Shown: positions 12,821-24,035, numbered from the stretch's first letter. The stretch is 64,000 nucleotides of DNA from Symsagittifera roscoffensis (GCF_963678635.1 NC_087066.1:61494054-61558053), one strand, 5' to 3'. Numbers and translations are program-made. The notes: generated by a model not told the origin, from the sequence alone.

Positions 12821-14068
12821 TTTCATACTAATTGAGCCGCCATAAGGTCTCAACTTAATTGAAACGTCGCAATTAAGGTTATTAGAACTAGTTATTAGAA
12901 CTAACAAAGAATGAAAAAAGCTAGAAAAAGTTTCTTTGGTTAGAACTGTCATAATTTTTTGTTTTAAGGACGTATACATTTTCTGAATTATTTCTAAATG
13001 ATTTGGAGTAACTCAGTGTTCCCGATTTCAATGTTTTTTTTTCAACGCCTCTCCAAACTTCTAAATGTGGAGATAAAAGATACCTAGCAGATACTTCTAG
13101 AATTGTCTAGTTTGTTTCTGGCGGTAAATAACAAAATGAACTACCGTAAACACTTTTTTTTCCAGAAATGCACCAACTTTTTGCAAAAAGCTCGGTGCAT
13201 TGTTTCATACTCCTTTCCCCTTTTCCTTTTTCCACTCGTCCTTTACCCATTGAAACTTTTTCCCCTCTAGAGAAACAGCATACTGTTCCTCCCCAGCTTG
13301 GAACTTAGATTTTTAAAGTATTTTTGGAAACACTCTAATTTTTATAACTTGATAATCAATATGTTAAAAACACCAAGTTCCCCCTAATTTCCTTTTTCTC
13401 ATTTCAAACTGTGACAAATTTATCGTTTGCTATAACTTGCCCAGAAAAGGCCGCCGCCATTAGAGAGTGTTTTCATTTTACTGCCCTTTTATCATAAAAT
13501 ATAGCAAAAGTTGGGGAAATAGTTTACTGCCGCCAACAGTTATGCTACGTTGACAAAATCGCCGGCGAATTTTTATTATATACCATAAAAGTCAACTCCC
13601 TGTTCACTAACAAATTTCAACAAGGTTGAAAATTCATTTGGCCGAAACAAAAATCAAAATTAATATGATTCATATAATTAACCAGGACCAATAATTAGGA
13701 TTCCAAAAAATCGATTTAGAAAGAATCATGTATCGTGTCATTTGTTGATACGCTAAGCTTAGCAATATCCTAAGTTGGGGGTCTTCTGCTTTTTGGGTGG
13801 AAATTTTCTTTCGTTTACAAAATCCTAGGATGAAGGTCCTTAAAAAATCTAAGGACCCCTTTCCTAAGATTTTGCTTTACGTGAGGACCCCCCTTAGAAT
13901 ACGGGACACGATACAATACTACTTGCCGCTTTTTTAAATATGTAAAATTTCATTCAGTGTTGAATTTTCATAAAAAACTTTGGCTTCATCGCCCATTCAC
14001 AGAATTTTTGTTTAAAACTCAATTCGATTCCTTCACATTTTCTGTGGTTCGAATCAGCGGATTTGGGT

Positions 14069-14087
14069 GGGGGGGGGGGGGGGGGGG
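14069..14087. repeat. Poly-G tract, 19 bases
   Basis: Uninterrupted run of G just past the end of duplication unit B and just before a dispersed repeat. A 17-base C run lies at 16387-16403. Such runs are rare in DNA this AT-rich and may mark insertion edges or assembly weak points. Confidence 0.9.
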
Positions 14088-14189
14088 TGGCAGGCTTGCC
14101 GGACGTTTACCCTACTCAGGATTTCAACCCCCTGCCGACCCAAATGGTACCCCTTTTGTACTAATTTGAGATATCCATTTTTGGTGACA

Positions 14190-14424
14190 GAATATATACT
14201 ATTTTTGAGGGGGAGCGCGCCCCGAAAAAACGCAATTTTTTGGTCAAATTTTTTCAAAAAATTACCCGAAACGGCTTTTTTACCTGTTATTTTTTCAAAA
14301 ACTTGCCTGCGGCGCTCAGAAAATCAATTTGGTCGAACTAAAAAAAAGGTCGACAAGTTTTCCGATTTTTTTGTTCAAAATCTGCCCCTCCTCCTCGAGA
14401 AAAGACTAGACCCGCCCCCTGGTT
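14190..14424 (+). repeat. Dispersed repeat ending in 'ccgccccct', copy 1
   Basis: Shares an ordered set of words with 21905-22163: gggggagcgcgc, a T/A-rich middle, aaaatcaatttggtcga, aaatc(t/c)gcccctcc, and a terminal ctaga(c/t)ccgcccc. A terminal word like this is seen at the ends of many hAT-type DNA transposons of marine invertebrates; assignment to that superfamily is inference, because no transposase and no 8-base target duplication were identified. Confidence 0.65.
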
Positions 14425-16386
14425 TCAAATATTTTTCCTAAATTTTGTAAAACAAATGGCGGATAAAATTTGAAAATTACTGTTTAAATGTGTAAAAAAA
14501 TTGATTTCTAAATAATTTATTTTCCTGCTGCTATTTTTTTCCATGCTAAAAACGTTAAATTTTTCAGAAATAATCTGGGATCGTTTATATGTTTACCTGT
14601 TTCGCTCACTTTTCAGTTTCAGAAAAATTAACTGGAAGTTTACTGCTATCTTTTCGTTGATGTCAGTTCTAAATCAAATTTACCTCTGAAAAACATGCAG
14701 ATTTTTTGTTACTATTGCTATCTTTGTTGCTGTCTGTTTAAACTCTGAAAACGAAATCTGAACCAAGAATTCAGCTTGACCACCTCTTGAAAAATATTTT
14801 TTAGTTTTAACGACGCAGTTTTTTTAGTATACTCACGAGTGATAATACCTGTTCCGACTTTCTACTCGTGGTGCTTTTTTCTCAATTTCTCAATTTTTAA
14901 CTATCCGTTTTGGGTGGAATTTTGCTATCTTTCGAAGACTTTTGATGCCTCGAGCTGAAATTCAATTTGCTTAACCTGTCATCAGTGTTCTCGAAGTTAT
15001 GAAAGTCTGAAAAACGCATATTTCGTCAATTGGGATAACATTTGTGCGAGCTAATTCGTCCTACTAACGCATGAGAAATGAATTCATCTGGCTCAAAAAC
15101 TGTTCCATGCTAGTTTTTATTTTTAATACGCTTCTATTTGCTGAGTATATCTTTGAACTTTATGTACCGTGCTGGTTCTCAGCATTGTAATTTTCATTTT
15201 TTTTCTAAATGTTTTGCTTGACATTCAGTTTGATTTGAAATTTCAGATCTCTTCAACTATATCCCCTCTCGGGTACCTTATAATGAATCTTTTTTTTGCG
15301 AAATTCTTGAAAATTTTGAGTGAAAATTAATTGTTTCCAGCTGATTTTGGAAAAATGTCTTCGCGTGATGAAAATGTTTTCGTTCACAAATTTAAGAACG
15401 ATTTATTTCAAAAACTTTTTCAATAGTGGTAAAGATAGCTTATTCGTATCGGAAAATACACTAGTTTTATCTGTAATTATAAAAGTGCAAATTTCCTTAC
15501 GTTTTGTTTTTAAATTATTATCATTTTCTCCCACAGACTCTCTAAGAATTTTTCCCCTTCCTTGAAAAATTAATATAACTCGCAAGATATAATGCGAAGA
15601 AGCAAAATTCAAATTTTGTAGATTTTTTTGATTTTTCTAATCACGATAAGAGTTTTCAAATGTGACCAGAGACTCATTTTGAGCTTAGAGAAACAAGAAT
15701 CTAAACAACATTTAAAAAACGTCTATTCTCTACTAAAAATTGTCTTTCTTCTATTCTCTCTGCTGTCAAATTAAGTTATTATTGATACTAATTGTGTCAG
15801 ACCTAATTTGATTTTGGAGAAATAAATTTTCTTTCAGGCGGGGGAAAAGGAAAAAGAGCCTAAATATCTTGACATTTTTGTTTTAAAAAATGTACAAAAT
15901 TTGAGTGCTTTCGAAACACTTCTCGAGTACGGTCGAATTGTAGGTCGAACATAGTTTAAACTTTTTGAATCCACTCATTTGCAATATTTTCAGGTAGCAG
16001 GCGTTGCAATCAAAAAACAATCCTTATCGTACTTAATTGCTTTTAAAAGATAAAAGCATAGAATAAATTAAGAAAGGATAATCAGTTGCTTTGGAAATAG
16101 CGCCAAAATTTCCGCAGATTTTTCACAGAAAAAAGAGTTTTCACATCCAGAGTTTGCTCTTATTTTTCAAAGTGAAGTGATTGAAACGCAGATTGAAGAA
16201 TGCTTTTGATTTACGTCAATTAAATAATTATATGTTAATAGAAAGTTAGGACCCTGCCGACGAAGACTAAATTTGAGTCTTCCTTTTTCACTCTCTGATC
16301 TGAGTAACAAAAACACTCAGACTGGTTTTTCTCGACAATTTGGCAAGATTTTGAGCTTTGATTGGAATCTAAGGCTCTTTTTCCAG
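14425..16386. other. No recognised feature
   Basis: AT-rich sequence with poly-T stretches. Short open frames are present (for example near 15320-15612 on both strands) but none has a recognisable motif or paired splice sites. Confidence 0.4.
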
Positions 16387-16403
16387 CCCCCCCCCCCCCC
16401 CCC
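16387..16403. repeat. Poly-C tract, 17 bases
   Basis: Uninterrupted C run, preceded by tttttccag and followed by accttacatgg. See the poly-G tract at 14069-14087. Confidence 0.9.
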
Positions 16404-16541
16404 ACCTTACATGGTGTACCGAGTCGTTTTACAAGGTTGAGTATGAAGACTAAATATTTTTGTCATGGCCTAAGTAGTCTGTATGCCAAATTTGATAATA
16501 ATCCGACAATGTGAACAGAAAAATTACTCTAAAAAATTTAC

Positions 16542-16677
16542 AGGTGGGGGGAGGGGAAGGAAAAGGAGTCGAATCTAATTTACGACCGTCAGTATGCTTT
16601 AATGTCACAACCCACGTGACTCCTTGACCCGTTCCAAAGTCATTACATGAAACCAAAATTGGCCGAAAAAACTCATC
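16542..16677 (-). pseudogene. Coding-like segment, possible protease N-terminal exon
   Basis: On the reverse strand a frame reads through DEFFRPILVSCNDFGTGQG and then VTWVVTLKHTDGRKLDS. It can be bounded by an acceptor (gcgcag at its 5' side) and a donor (gtaaat at its 3' side). A Cys followed by a W-V-V-x-L-x-H string is loosely like the start of the S1 protease catalytic chain. Amino-acid composition is far less AT-driven than its surroundings. The resemblance is weak and the splice phase does not match the His-type exon at 22208-22319, so this is only a candidate. Confidence 0.25.
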
Positions 16678-16720
16678 CTGCGCTATAGTTCCTTCGAGTC
16701 CTTCATAGTTAATAACTTAC

Positions 16721-16811
16721 TTTGCTGGTAAAATGACGTCTGAAACTTTGAACTTTCTACTGCCTATGACACCGCCTTCGAAGTTTGATACAGCAACATA
16801 TACTTGACCAG
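16721..16811 (-). pseudogene. Exon-like piece, S1 protease homologue (middle exon)
   Basis: A 91-base reverse-strand segment has an acceptor (tttgcttttag) before it and a perfect donor (gtaagt) after it. It reads GQVYVAVSNFEGGVIGSR followed by KFKVSDVILPA, the kind of strand seen in S1 proteases between the catalytic His and Asp (V-x-V-x-x...F-x-V-x-x-V-I-x-P). Its splice phases (1 in, 2 out) fit the end phase of the His-type exon at 22208-22319 and the start phase of the Asp-type exon at 17292-17337. A plus-strand relative lies at 25939-26007. Order in the window does not form one gene, so these are probably remnants or scattered duplicates. Family assignment is inference from short motifs. 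Confidence 0.4.
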
Positions 16812-17291
16812 CTAAAAGCAAAACTTCGACATAATTTAATTTTTAAGTCAATCAATTTCAAATGACACTCGAGTTCTTTCATCAAACACAATGAAAGTGT
16901 AAAAGTTTTTTTACACATGCGAAGCGTAGTTTATTATTGCGAAGAGTTTTTTTCTAAACTAAGTCGCAAACAAAAGTGCTCACTTGGTGGCACATGTGGT
17001 ATTTCAATTTTCAATTATTTCAGTTTAATCATATTCAAGCTTATTTAAGCATAATCAATGTATATGTGGCTCTTTTATTTTTGGCTAGTGTTAGCTACGG
17101 TTAAAAAAACGAGTATTATGAAAATGTAAGGGTTTTGTTGGTTCGATTCTTTTGCGACGCTTTGGAAAAATTTTGCTCTTTTCGCAGAAGGTTGAAGAAC
17201 GACTGTATCAATTTCAAAAACATGGTTTCAATGGGAAAACTGGCTGCTCTTTTATGTCCCTGCATATTCGGCTAGTCTTTTATCATTTTAC

Positions 17292-17337
17292 CTCACGTTC
17301 TACAGCCTTCGAAAGTTTCACCAGGGGAATTTTTAGC
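17292..17337 (-). pseudogene. Exon-like piece, S1 protease homologue (Asp-type exon)
   Basis: A 46-base reverse-strand segment is flanked by tag and gtaaaa and reads LKIPLVKLSKAVERE. Active S1 proteases carry a D-I-A-L-L-K-L-like string here; in this copy the catalytic Asp position is Lys and the Ala is Pro, so an encoded product would not be catalytic. A related copy with a one-base frameshift is at 24036-24088. The start phase (one base completing a codon) matches the exon at 16721-16811, but that exon lies downstream rather than upstream, which argues against a single intact gene. Confidence 0.4.
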
Positions 17338-18172
17338 CTACTTGTTTTGCATTTTTCATTTCATTTTCTCAAATATTAAATGCACAAACCTGAGAAGATG
17401 TTTTCAATCAAAAGAAAATTTATGCGGATCTCCTTTTCTGAAGCGGTTATTTCTTAAATTGGGTACAAAAAAAAATATGGCCTTAAACTAGCGCATTTTT
17501 TGAATTTTGGTTTATTTTCAAATTCTTTCTACTTTTCTCGAAAACTACTCTACCAAGACATTTAATCTTCTTGATGGTTTAAATACGTTTTTCTGCTCTC
17601 CTGCCTTTTAATAACTTTCGCTATTAAAAATTGTTCAGGGGATGTTAAAATGGTGCAATCTAAAGGACAATAGGTAATCACAGGTGTTTGACTTCCGAGG
17701 TGCAGAAGAAAGTTGATTAGGATCCTTTCAAACTGATTTTATTTCTCATGATTATTATTAGCGTACCCTTCTTTTAGTTTCCCTGGTCGAGGTCTGCGAC
17801 TAACTTTTCCACTCTGCCTATCGCGCCGATTTTAATTCCGTGTTTTAAAATTCATAGTCTGAACAGAATTTATTGCTCCGAGGAAAGTCTGAAGTTACAG
17901 TCTTTCGGTCTCGATGGTCTGGGAAGTAGTCAAGATAGCCTTTGACAGTAAAATTTTAATATTAGCATGTAACGTTTTCCTTTGTTGTATTTTAGTTTTT
18001 TGGTGATGTTGATGATATATTGAAAACAATTTTTATCAAAGCGCTCGATAAAACCATTGTGAAGCTGTAGACTACACTCAAACTGATAATGTAAAGTGCT
18101 TGGATAAAAATGCTTTTGACAAATCATCAACATCGCCAAAAACCTAAATTACGATAACGAAAAAAATATCTG
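17338..18172. other. No recognised feature
   Basis: AT-rich spacer. A reverse-strand stretch near 17790-17850 encodes a short non-repetitive peptide but has no motif or convincing splice pair. Confidence 0.35.
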
Positions 18173-18275
18173 CTAAAGTTATGGTTTTAATGTCTAAAGA
18201 TATAGAAGATCAGCTTCGAGTTTTTGCTAATGTTATGGTTTTAATGTCCAAAGATATAGAAGATCAGCATCGAGT
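18173..18275 (+). repeat. Local 54-base tandem duplication
   Basis: The words gttatggttttaatgt(c/t)(c/t)aaaga and agaagatcagc(t/a)tcgagt occur twice in a row. It lies at the 5' edge of the decayed LINE and may be part of its promoter or 5' region, or an independent slippage event. Confidence 0.7.
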
Positions 18276-18299
18276 TGCATGCAGAAGTTTACTGAAAAT

Positions 18300-20110
18300 G
18301 GACATTTGCTCTTTTTAAAGATCATAAAGATATAGAAGAACTTCCTAGTCGCCTCGAGTCTCCTATTAGTATAATATGTTTAATCGAAAGTTGGTTTAAA
18401 GCAAATGACGAGCCCATTATGTAAAGAAACAATGGTTTTTACACCGTTATAACAAACAACAGGGTATTAGGAGGTGGTGGAACTATGATACATTTTGGCG
18501 AAAAAGTTATTTTAATTGACAACCTGATACTGATCTAGCAGAATCCATTTCGAAACTTGTTTAAATTGGTGGAAATAAATTGATAATTGAGTTAGCATAT
18601 GTTCTACCACGCTTCAAAAAAACTCAGTTTGTCGATGAGTTCAATAAGAATTATAAAATCTTTCTAAATTAAATTTAACAATTATTTTAATTGTACATTT
18701 CAATATCGATACTTTAAGAAATGTGAAAAATGATTTACTGCAATTATACGTAGATTCAATAGCAGCCAATGGCTTGAAACGGTTGAGTAATTATGCATCT
18801 CGGATTAGTGTTTTCTCTGAAATGTGCAAAGATCACTTTATAACGCAAAATTTGGAGTTTTCCAATCTTATCATTGATGCAAACACTTAAACTGCTGACG
18901 AAATTTTACCTTCTGAAATCTTTAAACATGTTTGATCACACGGTAGTGGTGTCCTACAAACAAGAATATTGTTCACTAATGGTATTTGGTTTTGCTGAAA
19001 CTTGAAACACTCAATCTTGAAAAAAAATCAACTATAATAATTTGAAAGTCATAGAAAGGAAAATATGCTAGAAAACTTTTTATTAAAAGTAGGAAAGGAG
19101 CAAATATTTCAGACTGGCAAAAAAAATTATAACTACCAAAAAATAATAATCGTATAGGAGATTCGAGACAAGTGTATAATGTTTTATATGATGTTAAAGG
19201 TAAAAACTAAAGAACTACAGAAGTCACATTACTCAATGTAGATGAGAGAAATTAGTTCGACTCTCCATCAATGGCTAACGCTATTAAGGAGTATCTTTTA
19301 ATCGTTGACTCAAAATTGGCAACGAAAAAAAAATCATCGACCATGTGGAAATTCTTGATCCGGTGGATCAAACTGATATAGCACTCCAATCAATGTAGCT
19401 TTTCAATTGCTCATTTGTCGTCGTAATCAATCCTATAACTAGCCTAAAACGCAAGCAAACTTAGGGGATTGATGAAAATGGTAACAGTTTTCCTGTGAAA
19501 ATCGTTTTGTGAAAGCACCATATTTAACTTACTTGACGAATTTGCTTCTGAGACATTTATAGAAAACCCCAAAGTCTCAAACTTTCTATCATGTTTTGAA
19601 GCTGATAGCAGAGCTAAAGTGAGCAATTATCTCCCAATATCACTGTTTAAAAACTGCAGTGAAGTAATTGAAAAGATTATGCACTCTCGCTTGTATAATT
19701 ACTTTGATAATTTTGAAATTTTGTTTCATCGCTATTTTGGTTTTTGGAAAAATTTTGCGAAGGTCTATCCATTAGCTGAAAAAAAAAACTGAACTATTAA
19801 GATTAGGAATCGATAAAAACATAAAATGTAGTTTCTTCGTTTATTTTAAAAACGCTTTTGATACACTTGATCAAGCAATTCTATTGGGGAAACTCGAGTG
19901 CTATGGATTTCGTGGAAACTCTTACAGCTGGTTTGAAAGTTGTAGTCTAACAGATCTCAATTTGTAAATGTAATTCACTATTTTCTGATTGGCGACCAAT
20001 CACTAGATCTGTACCTCAAGGATCTGGTTTAGACCCTCTTCTTTAGATAAGTGATAGGCATCATGCAGTTTCCGGCTTACTTTTTTTTCTGCTGACAATT
20101 TAAACATAAT
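18300..20110 (+). pseudogene. Decayed non-LTR retrotransposon (jockey/CR1-like LINE)
   Basis: Reading the plus strand in changing frames reveals the usual LINE ORF2 order. An APE-type endonuclease start (SIICLIESWFKANDEPI near 18370) and a GGGG turn near 18470 come first. RT blocks follow: NYLPISLF near 19625, a fragment reading VYFKNAFDTLDQAILL near 19840, then RSVPQGSGLDPL near 20000. The catalytic F-A-D-D position reads SADN near 20090, so the second Asp is gone. Many stops and frameshifts interrupt every domain. The block set fits the jockey/CR1 group; the exact clade cannot be set by eye. No poly-A tail or target duplication was identified. Confidence 0.85.
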
Positions 20111-21713
20111 GTGCGCTTCCTCATATTTCGAGGACCTTCAAATAGATTTGAAAAATGTTTCATCTTGGTTTCGCTTAATTAAATTAATTTTAAACTTCGA
20201 TGAAACTACCATAAAATGAAATGTTTTGATTTAAAAAGTAAGTCCTTCTAATCTTTCTGTCAATAAGACTGATAACTATTTCAAAGCTGATCCCTCTTGT
20301 AGGTAAAATTAAGATTGTACAGATGATAGAATGTGAATTAGGGAGGCATTGCGGTTTAATTTCAAAAATGAGATACTATGTACCAACTTCAACTATGTAC
20401 CAACTCAAAAAATATCAAAAGAAAGTCAAACCAAAAATGCAATTTGATTTGCTCGTTTATCGTTGCACGAGTTTTGCCTTTCTGAACTGAATTTTATCGC
20501 TCCATTGAAAAAATATTCACCTGATTCAATTAAAACGATTATTGTTTCAATTACAAATTGTTTGACAAAAAATTAATTTTACCGCATGAGTTACATTTGA
20601 GCGATTTGCTAAAATTTACTTTAAAATCATTGAATTGAAGAGTTTCCTCAAAAATTTTGAATTCTCCCTTTTCTATAAAAAGTTTTGTATATAAAACAAC
20701 AATTTCAAATTATACAGCATCCATTACCTCATTCTGTAAAGATAAAATAAAACCTGTTTAATAACTAACAGAGGAGCGAAACTTTGAAAATAGTGAAATG
20801 TAAAAATTTTCTGTTGCCAGAGTTTATTGGAAAATTGTCAGTAAGTGAAACGATTGTTTTCGTTCATAACTTCAAAAACAATTTTATACTCGGAAATAAC
20901 GAACTGGTGCAGCATATATTTCAGGAGATGTTCTTTTTATTCAACATTTTTTTCAATTTTTATATGACTACAAAAAACTCAACTGAAAATTGCGAATCTA
21001 CCCTGAAAAATTGAACTTCAAGATGTCCTTAGTTTTTGAGATATCGCAAGTTTTTACAAATTTCGAAACTTCCAAAAAATCATAAGAACTTTTGGTTCGA
21101 AAAATAATCATTGTTAGCGTATATTGCTAATCTATCATCAGTGTAAATGGGCTTGTCTAACCCCAATTTTTATCTTCTATTTCTATTCCTTTTCCAGAAA
21201 TTTCCAGTTTTATTATAATTTGCATTTAAAAAAAGTGTAAAAGTTCTGATTTTTGTTATTTTTTCTCGTTTTTGTCTATCCATTAATTCTTGGCACTTTT
21301 GAGACATCGTATAAAGTTATCCGTAGCAGCCTGACTTGAGTTCAATCTACCGAATTGTGTTAAGCCTTCAAAAAATTTAAATAGCTGCTTCAAAAATATC
21401 GTGTATTCTTAATATTTTTTTAACACTAGCTCTAAATTAATTGAATAGACGGTAGACCTTAAGTAGGAGCGCAATGCGCCTTTCGTCTATTATTTCCATT
21501 TTTTTGAACTGAATTATAGTTCGGTATCAGTTGTTTGTGAATAGAGCAAAATAAAAAGATGATTGTAGTTTGTTTCTACATGATTTTGGATAATTGAATT
21601 CTTCACCTTCTCTTCTTTCAATTCGCTTTTCAACCATGACTATTTTTTTTCAACCATGTCGCGACTAAAGTAAAGAACATTTGACTGTCGAACTTTGGCC
21701 GCAATTTTTGCAG
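20111..21713. other. No recognised feature
   Basis: AT-rich spacer, possibly including the undetectable 3' end of the LINE. Open frames (for example 20784-21014 on the plus strand) have no recognisable motif. Confidence 0.35.
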
Positions 21714-21905
21714 ATTTATGTTCTACCGAGCGTTGTCTGATTAAATTTGCCGCCAGTAATGGAACAATTCTTCATGCGTTTATGCGAGGAGTCTTGGTTT
21801 CACCGTGCTACACACTTTACCGTAATCGATATGACATTCAGGGACAGCTTTGTTCCATCGGAAATAACTTTTTACTGTTAGGAGTTAACTTTCCTTCGGT
21901 CGCGC
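21714..21905 (+). pseudogene. Exon-like piece, possible S1 protease relative
   Basis: The segment follows a good acceptor (gcaatttttgcag) and reads without stops, including MRGVLVSPCYTLYRNRYD and later FLLLGVNFPSV. The G-V-L-V-S-P-x-Y string and the later L-L-G-V are like the strand leading to the catalytic His of S1 proteases, but the T-A-A-H-C motif itself is absent. It ends where a dispersed repeat begins, so the 3' border is lost. It lies on the opposite strand to the better His-type exon at 22208-22319. Low confidence. Confidence 0.25.
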
Positions 21906-22163
21906 CAATAACTGTTAAGGGGGAGCGCGCGCCTATACTAATTGAACAAAATTTTCCAAAAAATGCCTAAAAGTGCTTTTTTTAGTGTTTTTTTTTCAAA
22001 GTTTTGCTTGCTGCGTAGAAAATTTGACCAAAACAGGGACTTTTTAATGCACTGGGAGAGCTCGGAAAATCAATTTGGTCGACCTTAAAATAAAGTCAAA
22101 ATTTTCGAAAATCTTTTTGAAAATCCGCCCCTCCCCTCCCCTGAGAAAATCCTAGATCCGCCC
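21906..22163 (+). repeat. Dispersed repeat ending in 'ccgcccctg', copy 2
   Basis: Best preserved copy of the family: starts at gggggagcgcgcgcc, contains aaaatcaatttggtcgac, and ends ctagatccgcccctg. See copies at 14190-14424 and, mostly inverted, 26055-26395. Non-autonomous; a hAT-type origin is inferred from the end motif only. Confidence 0.7.
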
Positions 22164-22207
22164 CTGCCTGATTATAAAAGCACAACCTCGGTATTTGATC
22201 AACTCAC

Positions 22208-22319
22208 GCTCAGCTATTTTGCCAGACTTGTCTGTAATGCACAGTGCTGAAGTGACCATCCATCGCTCGTGCAATACTGCACCTGAACACTTGCGATTGG
22301 TATCGAGATCCATATTAAC
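22208..22319 (-). pseudogene. Exon of an S1 serine-protease homologue, His-type exon
   Basis: A 112-base reverse-strand segment sits between an acceptor (tttctgcatttag) and a consensus donor (gtgagt). Phase 0 reads VNMDLDTNRKC followed by SGAVLHERWMVTSALC. In S1 proteases this exon carries C-G-G-x-L-I-x-x-x-W-V-L-T-A-A-H-C; here the frame, both Cys and the Trp are kept but the catalytic His is Leu (T-S-A-L-C). That is the pattern of non-catalytic protease homologues. It could be an exon of a live gene whose other exons lie outside or were broken by insertions: the nearest partner exons found (16721-16811 and 17292-17337) fit in phase but not in a complete order. No start codon or promoter is visible. 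Confidence 0.5.
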
Positions 22320-23047
22320 CTAAATGCAGAAACATAGTTTGAGTGGCAGGGAAAGGCAGTTAAAAGGTGCAGTAAATCTCATTTTAGGAATATATTTTAC
22401 AAACAAAAAAGTAACAAAATTTTGCGTATCGCAGAATGCTCTGTGCTAGAAGCAGAGCAAGCAAAACATACAAAATCTTCCGATTTTTCTTTTTTTTTTC
22501 AGAGAGAAAGGTGTCTGAGACGCCATGTAGGGTGACCTAAAGAATTACTGATATCTTCGTCAAGAAAAGATTTAAATAATCTGGTAACAAATACATTCAG
22601 TCATTCGCAGCAAGATGGTCGACTTCACTCTAAATCAGTCGACGAAGTCAAAGTATCAAACCGTTTCTTCTCGACACCAAAAAGTTTTCTTGAGTTTTCA
22701 ATTCTTGCAAGGATCAGGGCTAAAAGAATATTTTATGGAATTTCATGGTATATATCACTTAAAGTTCTCAAGTGTTTTCTCTTCGATTCACGATTTTTCG
22801 TAGTAAAAACCACCTCAATCCAAACTTTTCACTCTTCGCTGTCGTAATAGTATACTGGTGATGTTGTTTACACAAGCATAGCTTGTGTTATAGTATGAAC
22901 TCTTTTTTTTCCAAGCTAAGTCGCGAATGTTAGTGTTCATTCTGAAAGTGTTCATTTTGATCAATGACCAGCTATCAAGTACAGCCAATACTAAAGATAT
23001 TAACACAGACTATTATATTGCAAATATCACTTTAGCTTCAAGGTATT
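22320..23047. other. No recognised feature
   Basis: AT-rich spacer. The words 'ctttttttt ccaagctaagtcgcgaa' near 22900 resemble 'ttttttctaaactaagtcgc' near 16945, so part of this belongs to an old duplicated segment shared with 16.9-17.4 kb. Confidence 0.35.
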
Positions 23048-23117
23048 ATGGATCTGTAGCGTAGAGGTAGCGAAGGAGACTCGAAAAAAATAAGAGGGTT
23101 CGAACCTAGGTGGGGTC
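23048..23117 (+). ncRNA. tRNA-derived SINE head (pol III A and B boxes)
   Basis: An A box (tagcgtagaggt, 23057-23068) and a perfect B box (ggttcgaacc, 23097-23106) lie 40 bases apart, the tRNA spacing. The sequence does not fold into a proper cloverleaf: the D and T stems mismatch and the acceptor ends do not pair. That points to a tRNA-derived SINE or tRNA pseudogene rather than a working tRNA. No second copy was found in this window. Confidence 0.65.
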
Positions 23118-24035
23118 AGATTATCTAATGAAATTTTTTGTATACTAGTTAAAATGCGTCTTTTCTATAAATTGAGGCATGTTAGTTGGTAATTTTTTTT
23201 CTTCAAATTTACTGGTACTGCTAATGCGGCATAATTGGCTTGCGTCACTTAGCAATTATGAAGACTCATAGTTGGCGTGCGTAAATCAAAAATTTTTGTA
23301 GACTCAAAGTTTCACTCATTCAGTGTTTCCCAGTAGCGTTATCGGTCATATTTTTGCTTGTGTATGCAAAGTGCAGCTTCGCCTCTGTGTCAAATTTTGT
23401 TTCGCATAGAGTGATATATTTTCTTACTTATTTCTTTTCTTTGGAGGCTCATTTGAAAGTAAGACTTGTAAATTAACCGAAAGATTGATTTCATTGAAAA
23501 ATGACGAAACAATACGGCCAGAAATTCTACCATGTTAAAAATTTTTGCGTTAGTATTTTTTTTTGAATACTTTTCTTGAAAAATGTTTAAATTTTTTTCG
23601 GAATTGTGGTTTTTGGCCTAATTTCCGTCGGTTCATTTTCCATTTAAAAAAAGGAGCTTACATCATTTGGAATTTTTTTTTATCATTGTAGATTTTATTT
23701 TGATTTTCATCTTTTTTGCTATATGAAAGTTCTGCAATTAGAAATTTTACCAAGTCTGATTTTAAAAAATTTTATCAAGAAAACTCGGTTAAAGGGTTTC
23801 ACTTTAAGTTTAACCGTCTTAGTTAAACTATATTGCGTCGGTTTGAGGGCAAAAAGTTTAAGTTTGATAAAAATAGTGGTTATGAAATTGTTTAAAAGTT
23901 TTTTAAACGCTTTGAAAATTTTGTGTTGTTGCTTTAATTTTAAATTTGTTGGATGAAGATTTTTCAAAATGTAAAACCATGGAAAGAATCAGCTACCAAA
24001 TAGTGTGCCTGCATGTTTTCTCAATCTCTGTTTAC
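23118..24035. other. No recognised feature
   Basis: AT-rich spacer, perhaps including the SINE body. Long open frames on both strands near 23719-23967 are mirror images driven by composition. Confidence 0.35.

Larger units (their letters stand above)
9673..13965. repeat. Tandem duplication, unit B (~4.29 kb)
   Basis: Direct copy of 5418-9672. Differences are scattered substitutions and small indels; for example 'gttattagaacta' is doubled at 12877-12902 but single in unit A. High similarity suggests a duplication younger than the inversion, because the two arms of the inverted repeat differ more from each other. Confidence 0.9.

Noticed and set aside
14067-14441. 124-codon plus-strand open frame
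   Set aside because: Begins in the poly-G tract and runs through a dispersed repeat; the related repeat copy at 21906-22163 does not keep the frame.
23048-23117. A working tRNA gene
   Set aside because: The boxes are good but acceptor, D and T stems do not pair properly.
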